The position numbers were made by a program, and so were the translations under genes. The notes under the pieces were generated by a model, which saw nothing but the letters and a program-made list of their open reading frames with translations, was not told where the DNA came from and did not search any database. From assembly GCA_938015805.1 (NCBI GenBank), contig CALLXF010000006.1:1-64000 (forward strand): a stretch of DNA of 64,000 bases, in the 5' to 3' direction. This DNA is from an uncultured Saprospiraceae bacterium. GTDB taxonomy: Bacteria > Bacteroidota > Bacteroidia > Chitinophagales > Saprospiraceae. Shown in pieces: positions 51,602 through 61,591 of this stretch. The stretch's first letter is position 1, and each line of letters starts with the position of its first letter.

Positions 51602-52551
51602 TAAAAATATCTCGGGTTTATAATTTCTTCTTTATTTATTCGGGTCGTAAACATATAGTTAGCCATTACTTCTATACTTCCATTAGAATAGTCTCTTATA
51701 TCAGATAACGTATAATCATATGCAAAACCAAACATAAGCTGAGGACTAAACTGATAGGCTAAGATGAGATCTATAGATTCTAATAAACTCCCCTCATTTC
51801 CCCCACTTCTAAAAGTCACGGCTCCAGTATATTTTTCATCATAAGTTACACCCAGATTTAAATCCACGTCATAAGGTGTTGCGATGGCGTATTTATAAAA
51901 CACCTGCGGTCTAAAGGTCCACTTAGGGCTCAGAACAAAAGCTCCTCCTGTCATAATAAAGGCATGCCTCACCTCTTCAGAAAATCCTACTTGATCATCA
52001 AAACTCAAATTTGCCTCTCCTAGTCTCGGTATCGCCGCACCCACATAAAACAGATTAGAGCTATAGTAAACCCCAAAACCAAAATTAAAAATACTCTTAG
52101 AAAAATTATCAAAAGATATAGTCGGATCTAAGTCTATACTCTGGGTAGATACAAGACGAGGATCAGTAAAATCTAAATCATAACGTCTGATGGAACCCTG
52201 TAGCCCTAAGCTTAATGTGCCAGAACCCAGTTTTATACGATAAGAATAGAGACCCTCTAGTGTAAGTCGCTCATTAAATCCGATTGAATGATTGATCACA
52301 TTAAAACCAAGACCTAGTCTATCATTCCACATCGGCATGGCAAAACTAATCACTTGTGTTTTAGGAGCTCCACTAAATCCATTCCACTGATCTCTATAAA
52401 TTACACTTGCGCTAGCCACCTCCTCATTACCTACATAAGCTGGGTTAAAGAGCTGCTTATTAAACATAAACTGCGTGTACAATTGCTCTTGCTGTCCCGA
52501 GAGCGAGAGAGCATAAAAATATATTCCTATGAATAATACTATTTTTCTCAT
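51601..52551 (-). CDS. PorP/SprF family type IX secretion system membrane protein
   Basis: LYTQFMFNKQLFNPAYVGNEEVASASVIYRDQWNGFSGAPKTQ. Confidence 0.95.
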   Translation of the reverse strand: MRKIVLFIGIYFYALSLSGQQEQLYTQFMFNKQLFNPAYVGNEEVASASVIYRDQWNGFSGAPKTQVISFAMPMWNDRLGLGFNVINHSIGFNERLTLEGLYSYRIKLGSGTLSLGLQGSIRRYDLDFTDPRLVSTQSIDLDPTISFDNFSKSIFNFGFGVYYSSNLFYVGAAIPRLGEANLSFDDQVGFSEEVRHAFIMTGGAFVLSPKWTFRPQVFYKYAIATPYDVDLNLGVTYDEKYTGAVTFRSGGNEGSLLESIDLILAYQFSPQLMFGFAYDYTLSDIRDYSNGSIEVMANYMFTTRINKEEIINPRYF

Positions 52552-55500
52552 CGCTCTAAATGTATAAATCCATTAATCGGTTCCGAGCCATCTCCTTTAT
52601 CTACAATTACAAAATAAGTACCTACGGGTAAATTACTGCCCTTGTATATTCCGTTCCAACTATTATCATACGGACTTGCGTAATACACCTCATCTCCCCA
52701 TTGGTTAAAAATCCTAACGTCGTTATTTAAAAAATCACCTCCAGAAAAACATGGGATAATATAAAAGTCATTTATTCCATCCTGATTAGGCGTAAAAATA
52801 GTAGGCAATATACATTCCTCCGTCTGTTCTATATTTATAATCAGCTCTGCGACATCACATATCTCCGGACAGTCATCATAACAAATCTCATATACAATTC
52901 TTTGCTCACCCGCACTATTCGGATCTGGATTATAAGTTAAAAAACCATTTACTAAATCATAAGACCCTTGCTCTGGATCTTCTATTATTTCTACATTTAT
53001 AGACCCATCATAAAGATCATTATCTAAAAGATTTATAGCTTCAGCCATATCGATACTTACGTTGATAGAATCGTTAAGAGCATCTATATCTATGTAATTA
53101 GTAATCCGTATCGTATCTGTCGTGTAGTCTAGACAAGATCCACTAGAATAAGAAAGTACAATGATGGTTTGGCCACTTTGTATATTCTCTATCATTGCTA
53201 TTTGCTGGTCAGCATCTGTAATAATCACATCATCTGTCAAACTCATCCAGCTAGGTTCTACGTCTGGCATCCCAAAAACACTGGTCAATGCTAACTGACT
53301 CTCATCACAGAGTATATAATTATTTTGCGTGGCTTCTGCCAATATGTTTCCTAACCCATCTACAGATATCATACTTACCTCGGATGGTATAGAAGAACAT
53401 CCCTCTAATGAGGTAATAATAAAAACCTCGTTAGCCTCTCCCGAATTTAACTGCATAGGATCGAGCACAATACATGGATCACTAGAATCTATAATTAGCG
53501 AGTTATTAATATAAAAAGTATATAATGCCCCTTCTACCATGGTCTCTGTAGTCACACATACTTCAATACCTGCACCTTCTTCGCAGATAGAATATTGGTT
53601 TTGATCTAATGCGGGTTGTACCGGACTTTCTAATAAAACAATCTCTAGAGATGCTTCCTCCAGTACACACCCATTAGCCGTAACGGTAAGAGTATACATC
53701 CCTTGGTCAGATAATTGTGACGCAGGAATTATAGGATTTTGTTCATTAGAATTAAAATTGGGACCAGCCCAAGCATAACTTGCATTAGCAATAAAATCAG
53801 CAGTAAATTTTATACTATCTCCTAAACAGATCGGGCTGTTAGACGTAATATTAGGTGGAGTGGGAACCTCAGATACTATTATTGTAAACACTTCTGATAA
53901 AACAGACTCACATCCGTTTATAGTGATACTGACTGTGTAATTTCCATTTAAATTTCCTGCTGATTCATCTAATACTAATTGTGGTCCAGCTGTTTCTATA
54001 TTTCCTACTGGTGTATTCCAGCTGTATATTGCACCTGAGACTTCGCCAACATTTAATATGACATCCTGATTATCACAGTAAACAGATTGGCCTTCGATTA
54101 TGGGTTGCATAGGAGTATCAGTGATACTTACAGTAGTTACTACAGGATCAGAAACACACTGTCCATTCCTGACAATTAGTGTATATACTCCATTATGTAT
54201 CGAACTTGCATTATCGATAATTGGACTGGCTTCATCCGGATCAAAATTTCCAGGCCCAGTCCACTCATAATCATAATTACCAGCGGGAACGATCGTAGGG
54301 AAAAACTGTATCGGCTCTGTTCCATCCATACAATCTTGCGAACTATTACTCAGTGCGGTGATTACAGGTAACTCGTCTATGCTTACAAAAGTGGTTTCTT
54401 CTATCTCACATCCTGAGTTAGTCATCACGCTTACGGTATAGTTTCCTTCTATAGCTAAGACTGTTGGATTTTGACCGGGAATGAGATCTCCATTAGGAGC
54501 TTGCCATAGATATTCTGCTCCAGGAATAAATGCCACACTTAAAGAAATAGAATCCCCCTGACACACAGGACCAGAGTTAGTTGCACCGATCTGAAATTCC
54601 TCTTCGATAAAAACATTTTGCACTTCTGATGTATCGGAAAAACATATACCTTCTTTTACAACCACCGTCCATTCTCCAGATAAATTAGATTGCACCGGCG
54701 ATATAAAAAGATTATTTGTCATTTCAGTAATGTAAAAATTACCATCTAGATACCATACATATTGATCGGCATCTGTTATATTATTTACGGATAAAGCCAG
54801 CGAAGTACCTTCGCAATAAATCTCCTCTCCTGTAATGACGGGTGTCTCCGGTTGGTCAAAAACGACCACTTGAGAAACAGCAGTGTTAGATAAACAGACT
54901 CCGTTATCTATGACTAGATTATACTGCCCTTGATTAACTATGGAAACACCTGATATCGATGGAGGGAACTGTCCTGTCTCATCATAATCATCAGGTCCTG
55001 TCCACGTATACGTATAACTGGGATCAAAAACATCAGTACCCAGACTCAGCACATCTCCCTCACAAATAGTAACAAAAGGATTAACAACAGTAGCGATCGG
55101 AGCCTCTACAATATTTATAGTAATAAATGTAGATGGTGAGGTAGAACAATCTGTACTCTCTACTTCCACATAATAAAAATGTTCACCACTAGAGGGTGAT
55201 ATAACTAGGCTAGCACTAGAGGTAGTCTCTAATAAGACTCCATTAGGAGCTATTCCCTCATACCATAAATAATCCACTGCACCAGTATAGACTGTAGCGT
55301 TTAATACAATGCTCTCACCCGTACATGCCTCTATATCAGAAGTTGTAATCACTGGTGTAGTTAACTGTTGTACAAATACTTCTAACGTACCCGTACTAGT
55401 ACATCCATTAAATCCGGTGACCTCTAATATGTATGTTCCATTATCATCAGCTGTAGGATTAGGAACAATCGGGTTTTCTTGATTAGAAAAGAAATTACCC

Positions 55501-58500
55501 ATCGGATCAGTCCAAGAAAAAGTATATGCATTTGCTACAGAAGCATCTGGAACATTTGCAAATAATTGCAAGGTATCTCCCTGACATATTCCTACTGTAA
55601 AACTGGGTTCTAGTATTGCTGTTTCTATTCTCACCTGCGACATACAGGTAGCTGTATTACCCTGAAGATCATAAGCAGTAACAGTTACATCTGCTACCGT
55701 TCCTATCTGCGTACAATCAAAGGTATCTATAGATAACTCGAAGGAATCAATCGCACAATTATCTGCTGCATCCATAACGATTTCTGCTGGATCCAAAATA
55801 TATTCTTGTAATCCATCTGGATGAATAAATATTACCAGATCTGTACAACTGACTGTTGGCGGTTCCGTATCATTAAGTAATATATCGTAAGCACAAGTAC
55901 CTGTATTTCCAGCTGCATCCGTAGCGATGTAAGTTATCGTATTTACGCCACTATTTAGTAATACCATCGCGATGGTATCATTAGTCACTAATTCTGTACT
56001 GGCTATAGTAGTCGCTCCTGACACCTCATAAAAAACGCAAGCATCAGTTAGAGATATAATCGCAGTAATCGAACTGATATTATCATTGGAGCTTCCATTA
56101 TCTACAGGACCGCAGTTATTTATTCCTCCTCCAGAAATCTGATCATTATTAGGAGCGACGGCAGTAATCTGTATCTGTCCATCAGAAGCCCAGTCATTAT
56201 AAATATCTACATCTATCTTAAACTGTGTAACTGAGGAGCCACATGACGCGGAAGGATCTAAATCTGTAAATCCTAAAGCTATTCCATTTTCTCCAAAGAT
56301 CTCATACCTCTCTCCTATTTCATCTATATCTCCTGTTACCTCAATATTTAGTAATACCGGAGCAGTAGAGTAAACAATACTATCGACTTCCTCAAAACTA
56401 AAAAATACGTTACTCGCCAGAAAAGTATCCAAGGCCATAGAGTACCCAAATTCTATAAAAGCATCATTCGGATTTTCTGGTACAGTAAGCATTGACTTTT
56501 GTGGCAAAGCACAATTTTCGACTATAGTCACCTGATCACTCAATTGTACTTCTAAACTACAACTATCAGGTAACAAGTCTATTGTAATATCACCTGGACA
56601 GGTCAACACTGGACCTTGATTATCGATAATCGCTACTTGCTGTACACATGAAGTCATATTTCCCGTACAATCAAAAAATAGATATTCGACCTCATGGATT
56701 CCAGTATCTAAAATCGTATCTATAGGGAAAGATAACGGTGTCACATATACGGTGTCTCCTTGATCTATACTATAAGCGGGAATAATTGCAGTATTAACAT
56801 CAATATCAAAAAGTATTTCTGAAGTAACTGATGATCCATTACATACATCATTTATCGCAAAAACTCCAGATGCATTAGGTATATTAGGAACTAAAGAAAA
56901 ATTTATTATTCCATCTAACGCCCATGTGTTTATCTGAGCTGGGGTAATCGTATTAATGGTCATCGTAACATCACCGCACTGGTTAGGGGTATTATTAGTA
57001 GAGTCTATGATGATTCCATCTTCGTCTTTTAGATAAAAGAACTCTGTGGCGTCATCCATATCCACATTACTAAAAGAAAACTGCAATGTTACATTTCCAT
57101 TTGCAGGAGTAGATAATAAATTAAAGGCTCCAAAAGAAACAATCAGAGAATCCACAGGAATATTATCACTACCTGGAATTGTAGAACTGATACTCTGAGA
57201 AACAGATTGCTGGATTGGAGAATCTATATCTCCACAATTATCAGTTACTTCTAAATATTCCAAAGTATGCAGAGCAGAACAGTTATTATCTGTAATCAGT
57301 ATTTCTATATCATCTGGACATAAGATTATTTTCGGTGCGATGGTATCGATCACCCCAAATGTAGCAGAGCTCAAAATCGCATTTCCACAATCATCATAAA
57401 AAACAAAATCTGCAGTAACACTACTTGTAAAATTATTACTGGAAGGACAGCCTTCTGGGAATAAAGAATTTACAGGATCACCAGGATAAGATGTGGGATC
57501 AGCGATATCATATGATCCAGGTAATGCAACAAAACTGTTTAGACTAGTACATGATTCCGTTACCTGAGAATAACCTCTGGTATCTAGCCAGTGATTTAAT
57601 TCGGAAATAACATTCCCAAAATCGCTACAGTCTACATTTACATCTTGTGGAGCTACCATAATCTCAGGATCAGATGTATCACTTACTAATAAGTGCTGCA
57701 CCTTAGTCGTTACATTTCCACAAATATCTACTGCAGTCCACTCTCTGAGAATCTCATAATCACATGTTCCTAAGATGAGACTATCCTCAAAATCTAAAGA
57801 TATAGGAGAACAGTTATCTGTTAGCTCGGTAGGAGCAAAGTTAAATTCTGTACTATCCACCTGAGTACAGTCTAGAATCAATGTGTCGATGATATTAAAC
57901 TGTGGACCTTCGTTATCTTCTACTACTAAAAGCTGGATCGTCTCGATGCTATTTCCACATGGATCGCTTACAGACCACGTTCTTATTATTTCATAATTAT
58001 AAAAATCACAAGATCCAGGATTACTAGACTGTGTACTCTGATCAGAAGTCGTAGCGATAATATCTCCTGCACATGCATCTACCCCAAAAATAGTGGCTAA
58101 CGGTGGAGCTACGTCATCACAAGAAATCACCTGGTTAGTGATCGGCACGGACCACACTGGCGGTTCGTTATCATCGATCATAAACTGAGCGGACTCTATC
58201 TTTTGGTTTCCACACTCATCTCGTACCCAAAAAGATACATTGATAAAAGTGTAACATAAATTATTATTTAGCGGAATATTTACTGGTTCGTTATAATCTC
58301 CGGTTATCGTATTCCCAAAGTTATCAGTAGCAATGTATCTAAAAAATTCTAAAGAGTCCGGATCACTACAAGCATCTGAGACTACCGAGCCCGCTTTATT
58401 TTCTACCCAGCTATTTAAGGAATCCTGAGTCATCTCATTACATTCCATAGAAACAGACATCGGAGAAACGATAAATACTGGAGCTGTTGCATCATTAGTC

Positions 58501-58877
58501 GCAAAGGTAGCCGAGGTACTCGTCTCACTCTGATTATCACAGTCATCTATTGCAGTCCATGTTACAGTCACAAATGATTCTCCTCCGCAAGTATAACCTA
58601 TATGAGCCTCCAACGAATCTAATGCTTGTAAAAGAGTAATATCCGGAACTAAAGTAACCGAACCATTATCGGTAGCTTCCGCTCCTCCAAAATCATTGTA
58701 CCAATTTTGGAATTGATTAATATTTGCGTTTCCTAAATTATTACATGAAACTGTAAGATCACTCGCTTCCACAGTGATGGTAGGTTTGATCGTATCGGAT
58801 ACAGTAACATAGTGATCCATCCCGTAAGCCGAACAGACGATACATAAAAACAACAGACTAATACCTAGGTGCTTCAT
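52548..58877 (-). CDS. Giant T9SS type B / gliding-motility C-terminal domain adhesin with HYR/Ig-like repeats
   Basis: 2109 aa; repeated Cys-rich HYR-like and Ig/PKD-like modules; C-term FTPNQDGINDFYIIPCF...VRIFNQWGDEVYYASPYDNSWNGIYKGSNLPVGTYFVIVDKGDG. Confidence 0.94.
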   Translation of the reverse strand: MKHLGISLLFLCIVCSAYGMDHYVTVSDTIKPTITVEASDLTVSCNNLGNANINQFQNWYNDFGGAEATDNGSVTLVPDITLLQALDSLEAHIGYTCGGESFVTVTWTAIDDCDNQSETSTSATFATNDATAPVFIVSPMSVSMECNEMTQDSLNSWVENKAGSVVSDACSDPDSLEFFRYIATDNFGNTITGDYNEPVNIPLNNNLCYTFINVSFWVRDECGNQKIESAQFMIDDNEPPVWSVPITNQVISCDDVAPPLATIFGVDACAGDIIATTSDQSTQSSNPGSCDFYNYEIIRTWSVSDPCGNSIETIQLLVVEDNEGPQFNIIDTLILDCTQVDSTEFNFAPTELTDNCSPISLDFEDSLILGTCDYEILREWTAVDICGNVTTKVQHLLVSDTSDPEIMVAPQDVNVDCSDFGNVISELNHWLDTRGYSQVTESCTSLNSFVALPGSYDIADPTSYPGDPVNSLFPEGCPSSNNFTSSVTADFVFYDDCGNAILSSATFGVIDTIAPKIILCPDDIEILITDNNCSALHTLEYLEVTDNCGDIDSPIQQSVSQSISSTIPGSDNIPVDSLIVSFGAFNLLSTPANGNVTLQFSFSNVDMDDATEFFYLKDEDGIIIDSTNNTPNQCGDVTMTINTITPAQINTWALDGIINFSLVPNIPNASGVFAINDVCNGSSVTSEILFDIDVNTAIIPAYSIDQGDTVYVTPLSFPIDTILDTGIHEVEYLFFDCTGNMTSCVQQVAIIDNQGPVLTCPGDITIDLLPDSCSLEVQLSDQVTIVENCALPQKSMLTVPENPNDAFIEFGYSMALDTFLASNVFFSFEEVDSIVYSTAPVLLNIEVTGDIDEIGERYEIFGENGIALGFTDLDPSASCGSSVTQFKIDVDIYNDWASDGQIQITAVAPNNDQISGGGINNCGPVDNGSSNDNISSITAIISLTDACVFYEVSGATTIASTELVTNDTIAMVLLNSGVNTITYIATDAAGNTGTCAYDILLNDTEPPTVSCTDLVIFIHPDGLQEYILDPAEIVMDAADNCAIDSFELSIDTFDCTQIGTVADVTVTAYDLQGNTATCMSQVRIETAILEPSFTVGICQGDTLQLFANVPDASVANAYTFSWTDPMGNFFSNQENPIVPNPTADDNGTYILEVTGFNGCTSTGTLEVFVQQLTTPVITTSDIEACTGESIVLNATVYTGAVDYLWYEGIAPNGVLLETTSSASLVISPSSGEHFYYVEVESTDCSTSPSTFITINIVEAPIATVVNPFVTICEGDVLSLGTDVFDPSYTYTWTGPDDYDETGQFPPSISGVSIVNQGQYNLVIDNGVCLSNTAVSQVVVFDQPETPVITGEEIYCEGTSLALSVNNITDADQYVWYLDGNFYITEMTNNLFISPVQSNLSGEWTVVVKEGICFSDTSEVQNVFIEEEFQIGATNSGPVCQGDSISLSVAFIPGAEYLWQAPNGDLIPGQNPTVLAIEGNYTVSVMTNSGCEIEETTFVSIDELPVITALSNSSQDCMDGTEPIQFFPTIVPAGNYDYEWTGPGNFDPDEASPIIDNASSIHNGVYTLIVRNGQCVSDPVVTTVSITDTPMQPIIEGQSVYCDNQDVILNVGEVSGAIYSWNTPVGNIETAGPQLVLDESAGNLNGNYTVSITINGCESVLSEVFTIIVSEVPTPPNITSNSPICLGDSIKFTADFIANASYAWAGPNFNSNEQNPIIPASQLSDQGMYTLTVTANGCVLEEASLEIVLLESPVQPALDQNQYSICEEGAGIEVCVTTETMVEGALYTFYINNSLIIDSSDPCIVLDPMQLNSGEANEVFIITSLEGCSSIPSEVSMISVDGLGNILAEATQNNYILCDESQLALTSVFGMPDVEPSWMSLTDDVIITDADQQIAMIENIQSGQTIIVLSYSSGSCLDYTTDTIRITNYIDIDALNDSINVSIDMAEAINLLDNDLYDGSINVEIIEDPEQGSYDLVNGFLTYNPDPNSAGEQRIVYEICYDDCPEICDVAELIINIEQTEECILPTIFTPNQDGINDFYIIPCFSGGDFLNNDVRIFNQWGDEVYYASPYDNSWNGIYKGSNLPVGTYFVIVDKGDGSEPINGFIHLER

Positions 58878-58977
58878 TCTCCAATTGTAAAAACAAAAGT
58901 ATGTAAATTAAACGTTCGGGAGAAGACTATGTGCAGCGGGAATCTAATCCCTTTTCGATACCTCTAAATTATTTAAA

Positions 58978-59157
58978 TTACTCTTCTTGCGATAATCCTT
59001 GGAGCTTTTTATCTTCTACATTATCGTTAAGAAAGTCGTTTAGTCTGTCAATAGGCAAATTAGAAGACATTTCTCCAAATTCGTCTATCGAGATATCGAA
59101 TCCTTGGAGGTTTTCGTGGACATTGGCAGTTCCGGACTTTTTTAATTTTTTAGGCAT
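58978..59157 (-). CDS. Small 59-aa hypothetical protein missed by the ORF track
   Basis: Reverse strand MPKKLKKSGTANVHENLQGFDISIDEFGEMSSNLPIDRLNDFLNDNVEDKKLQGLSQEE*, directly downstream of gltX. Confidence 0.7.
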   Translation of the reverse strand: MPKKLKKSGTANVHENLQGFDISIDEFGEMSSNLPIDRLNDFLNDNVEDKKLQGLSQEE

Positions 59158-59177
59158 ATAAAGTTTCTATCGAGGAT

Positions 59178-60719
59178 TTATGATTCTGAAGTTTTAGATG
59201 CAAATGTTACGAGAGCATCCTTCAATCTAACTAACGTTTCCGGTTTACCCAATAGTTCCATCGTACCAAAAATATCAGGCCCTTTCATCGTACCCGTAAG
59301 AGCTACTCGCAATATGGGTAAGATCGCACCAAAGCTTAATTCCTTTTCTGCAATGTATCCTTTTATGATATTTTGAATGTTCTCTGTTGTAAAGTCATCT
59401 ATAGCTTCTAACTTATCGGCCATTGATAAGAAGTGCACATCATTTTCTAGTTTGTATTTTTTTCGTATTGTTTTTTCGTCGAAAGACTGAGGTTTGTCAA
59501 AAAAGAAATATCCATTCTTTTTAAACTCGTTTAAATTTTCTACCCTCTCCTTCATCATTCCACAGAAGAGCTTTAGGTTTTCTGGACTTACGTCCGAAAA
59601 TTGTTCTTGGATCATAGAGGCAAGCTTATCATCAGAACTAGCCATTATATACTGTTGATTATACCACTTTGCTTTTTCTATATCAAAACGGGCTCCTGAC
59701 TTAACTACTTTTTCCAAATTAAAACTTTCTATCAACTGATCTAAAGTAAAAATTTCTTGTTCAGTCCCAGGGTTCCATCCTAGAAAAGCTAGGAAATTAA
59801 TCAAGGCATCAGGTAAAAAACCATACTCTTTAAACCCTTCAAACTGTAAGTCTCCCGTCTCTGGATCATTCCAGTCCAATGGAAACACTGGAAACCCAAA
59901 TGTAGCACTATCTCGTTTACTCAGTTTTCCTTTTCCTACTGGTTTTAAAATCAAAGACAAATGAGCAAAATGAGGTGGCTCCCATCCAAAACAGCGATAC
60001 ATAAATATATGATGAGCGGTACTAGATAACCATTCTTCTCCTCTGATGACGTGAGATATTTCCATCAAATGATCATCTACGATATTAGCTAAATGGTATG
60101 TAGGCATTCCGTCTGCTTTAAGCATGACTTTATCATCCAGTAATCCTGTTTGAAAAGAAACCTCTTCTCTTACGATATCAGTAAATGTAATCGTCTCATC
60201 AGATGGCATTTTTAAACGGATGACAACATTGGCTCCAGCCAAAATCTTTTCCTCTACTTCTTCTGGACTTAAGGTCAAGCTATTTTTCATCTGACCTCTA
60301 GTTACATGATTATACTTAGCAGAATGGTTTCCTTTTTCCTCTTCCGACTTACGCATTGCATCGATATCCTCACTGGAATCAAAGGCATAGTATGCATGAC
60401 CTTGCTTTACAAGTTGTTCCGCATATTTTTTATATAATGGTTTACGATCCGACTGACGATAAGGACCATATTTTTCTTCTTTTTCTCCACCTACACCTGG
60501 ATACTCATCTGGTTCGATACCTACCCATTTTAAAGCATCCATAATGTATTGCTCCGTTCCCGGCACTTCTCTATTTTTATCTGTATCCTCTATTCTCAAA
60601 ATAAAGTCTCCCCCATTTTTACGAGCAAATAAATAATCATATAAAGCGGTACGCAGACCACCGATATTTAATGGTCCGGTCGGGCTAGGTGCAAATCTTA
60701 CTCTTACTCTTTTATCCAT
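59178..60719 (-). CDS. gltX: Glutamate--tRNA ligase
   Basis: RVRFAPSPTGPLNIGGLRTALYDYLFARKNGG; GKLSKRDSATFGFPVFPLDW. Confidence 0.96.
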   Translation of the reverse strand: MDKRVRVRFAPSPTGPLNIGGLRTALYDYLFARKNGGDFILRIEDTDKNREVPGTEQYIMDALKWVGIEPDEYPGVGGEKEEKYGPYRQSDRKPLYKKYAEQLVKQGHAYYAFDSSEDIDAMRKSEEEKGNHSAKYNHVTRGQMKNSLTLSPEEVEEKILAGANVVIRLKMPSDETITFTDIVREEVSFQTGLLDDKVMLKADGMPTYHLANIVDDHLMEISHVIRGEEWLSSTAHHIFMYRCFGWEPPHFAHLSLILKPVGKGKLSKRDSATFGFPVFPLDWNDPETGDLQFEGFKEYGFLPDALINFLAFLGWNPGTEQEIFTLDQLIESFNLEKVVKSGARFDIEKAKWYNQQYIMASSDDKLASMIQEQFSDVSPENLKLFCGMMKERVENLNEFKKNGYFFFDKPQSFDEKTIRKKYKLENDVHFLSMADKLEAIDDFTTENIQNIIKGYIAEKELSFGAILPILRVALTGTMKGPDIFGTMELLGKPETLVRLKDALVTFASKTSES

Positions 60720-60875
60720 ATATTGTTATTTATAGCTTTTATGATGTCTAAACTGCGACTTATAGTCACAAAGTCAGTCTTAAAAGCAACTAATATTTTT
60801 AGTGTATCGTTTTATCTTTAAAGTAAATAAGGTGCAAAGATATAATCCATATACTTATCACAGTGAATCTGTAAA

Positions 60876-61499
60876 ATGTATCTGACAAAAACTCCAGACT
60901 TCGTGCAAAATATGTTTCCAAATCTCATTTGGAAAATGGAAAATCGGGGACATAAAAATCTCTATCTCACCTTTGATGATGGACCTATTCCTGAGATTAC
61001 ACCTTGGGTTCTGGATGAATTAGAAAAATATAATGCCAAGGCGACTTTCTTTTGTGTCGGAGAAAATGTAAAAAAACATCGAGCCATTTATGACAGGATC
61101 TCTAGCATGGGTCATGTAGTCGGTAATCATACCTATAATCATCTTTCTGGATGGAGTACATCTAATATGGATTACTTTAGAAATGTGAGATACTGCGATG
61201 ATCTAATAGATAGTAAACTGTTCCGTCCACCATACGGAAGGCTTAAAAATAAACAAGCAATTTATCTCAGTCGTAAATATAAAGTCGTGATGTGGGATGT
61301 GCTGAGCGGAGATTTTGACCCTAAACTAAGCAGAGAAGATTGCCTGCGAAATGTGATTTCTAAATCCACCTCTGGATCTATTATCGTTTTCCATGATAGC
61401 CTTAAAGCAAAAGATAAACTGGAATATGTGTTGCCTAAAGTGCTTAAGCATTTTTCTAAGCAAGGATATACTTTTAAAAATTTAGAAGCATTAGTTTAA
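60876..61499 (+). CDS. Polysaccharide deacetylase family protein
   Basis: LTFDDGPIPEITPWVLDELEKYNAKATFFCVGEN; GNHTYNHLSGW; FRPPYGR. Confidence 0.94.
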   Translation: MYLTKTPDFVQNMFPNLIWKMENRGHKNLYLTFDDGPIPEITPWVLDELEKYNAKATFFCVGENVKKHRAIYDRISSMGHVVGNHTYNHLSGWSTSNMDYFRNVRYCDDLIDSKLFRPPYGRLKNKQAIYLSRKYKVVMWDVLSGDFDPKLSREDCLRNVISKSTSGSIIVFHDSLKAKDKLEYVLPKVLKHFSKQGYTFKNLEALV

Positions 61500-61591
61500 C
61501 CCCGAAATGTAATGATGTGGACTGTAAAGAAGTGGAAATTAAGATTTAATGATTCTATTTAGTTCTCTATTTTTGATAAATGGTCTCTCGC

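Noticed and set aside
58931-59161. 76-aa + strand ORF
   Set aside because: Antisense to the more convincing 59-aa gene behind gltX.
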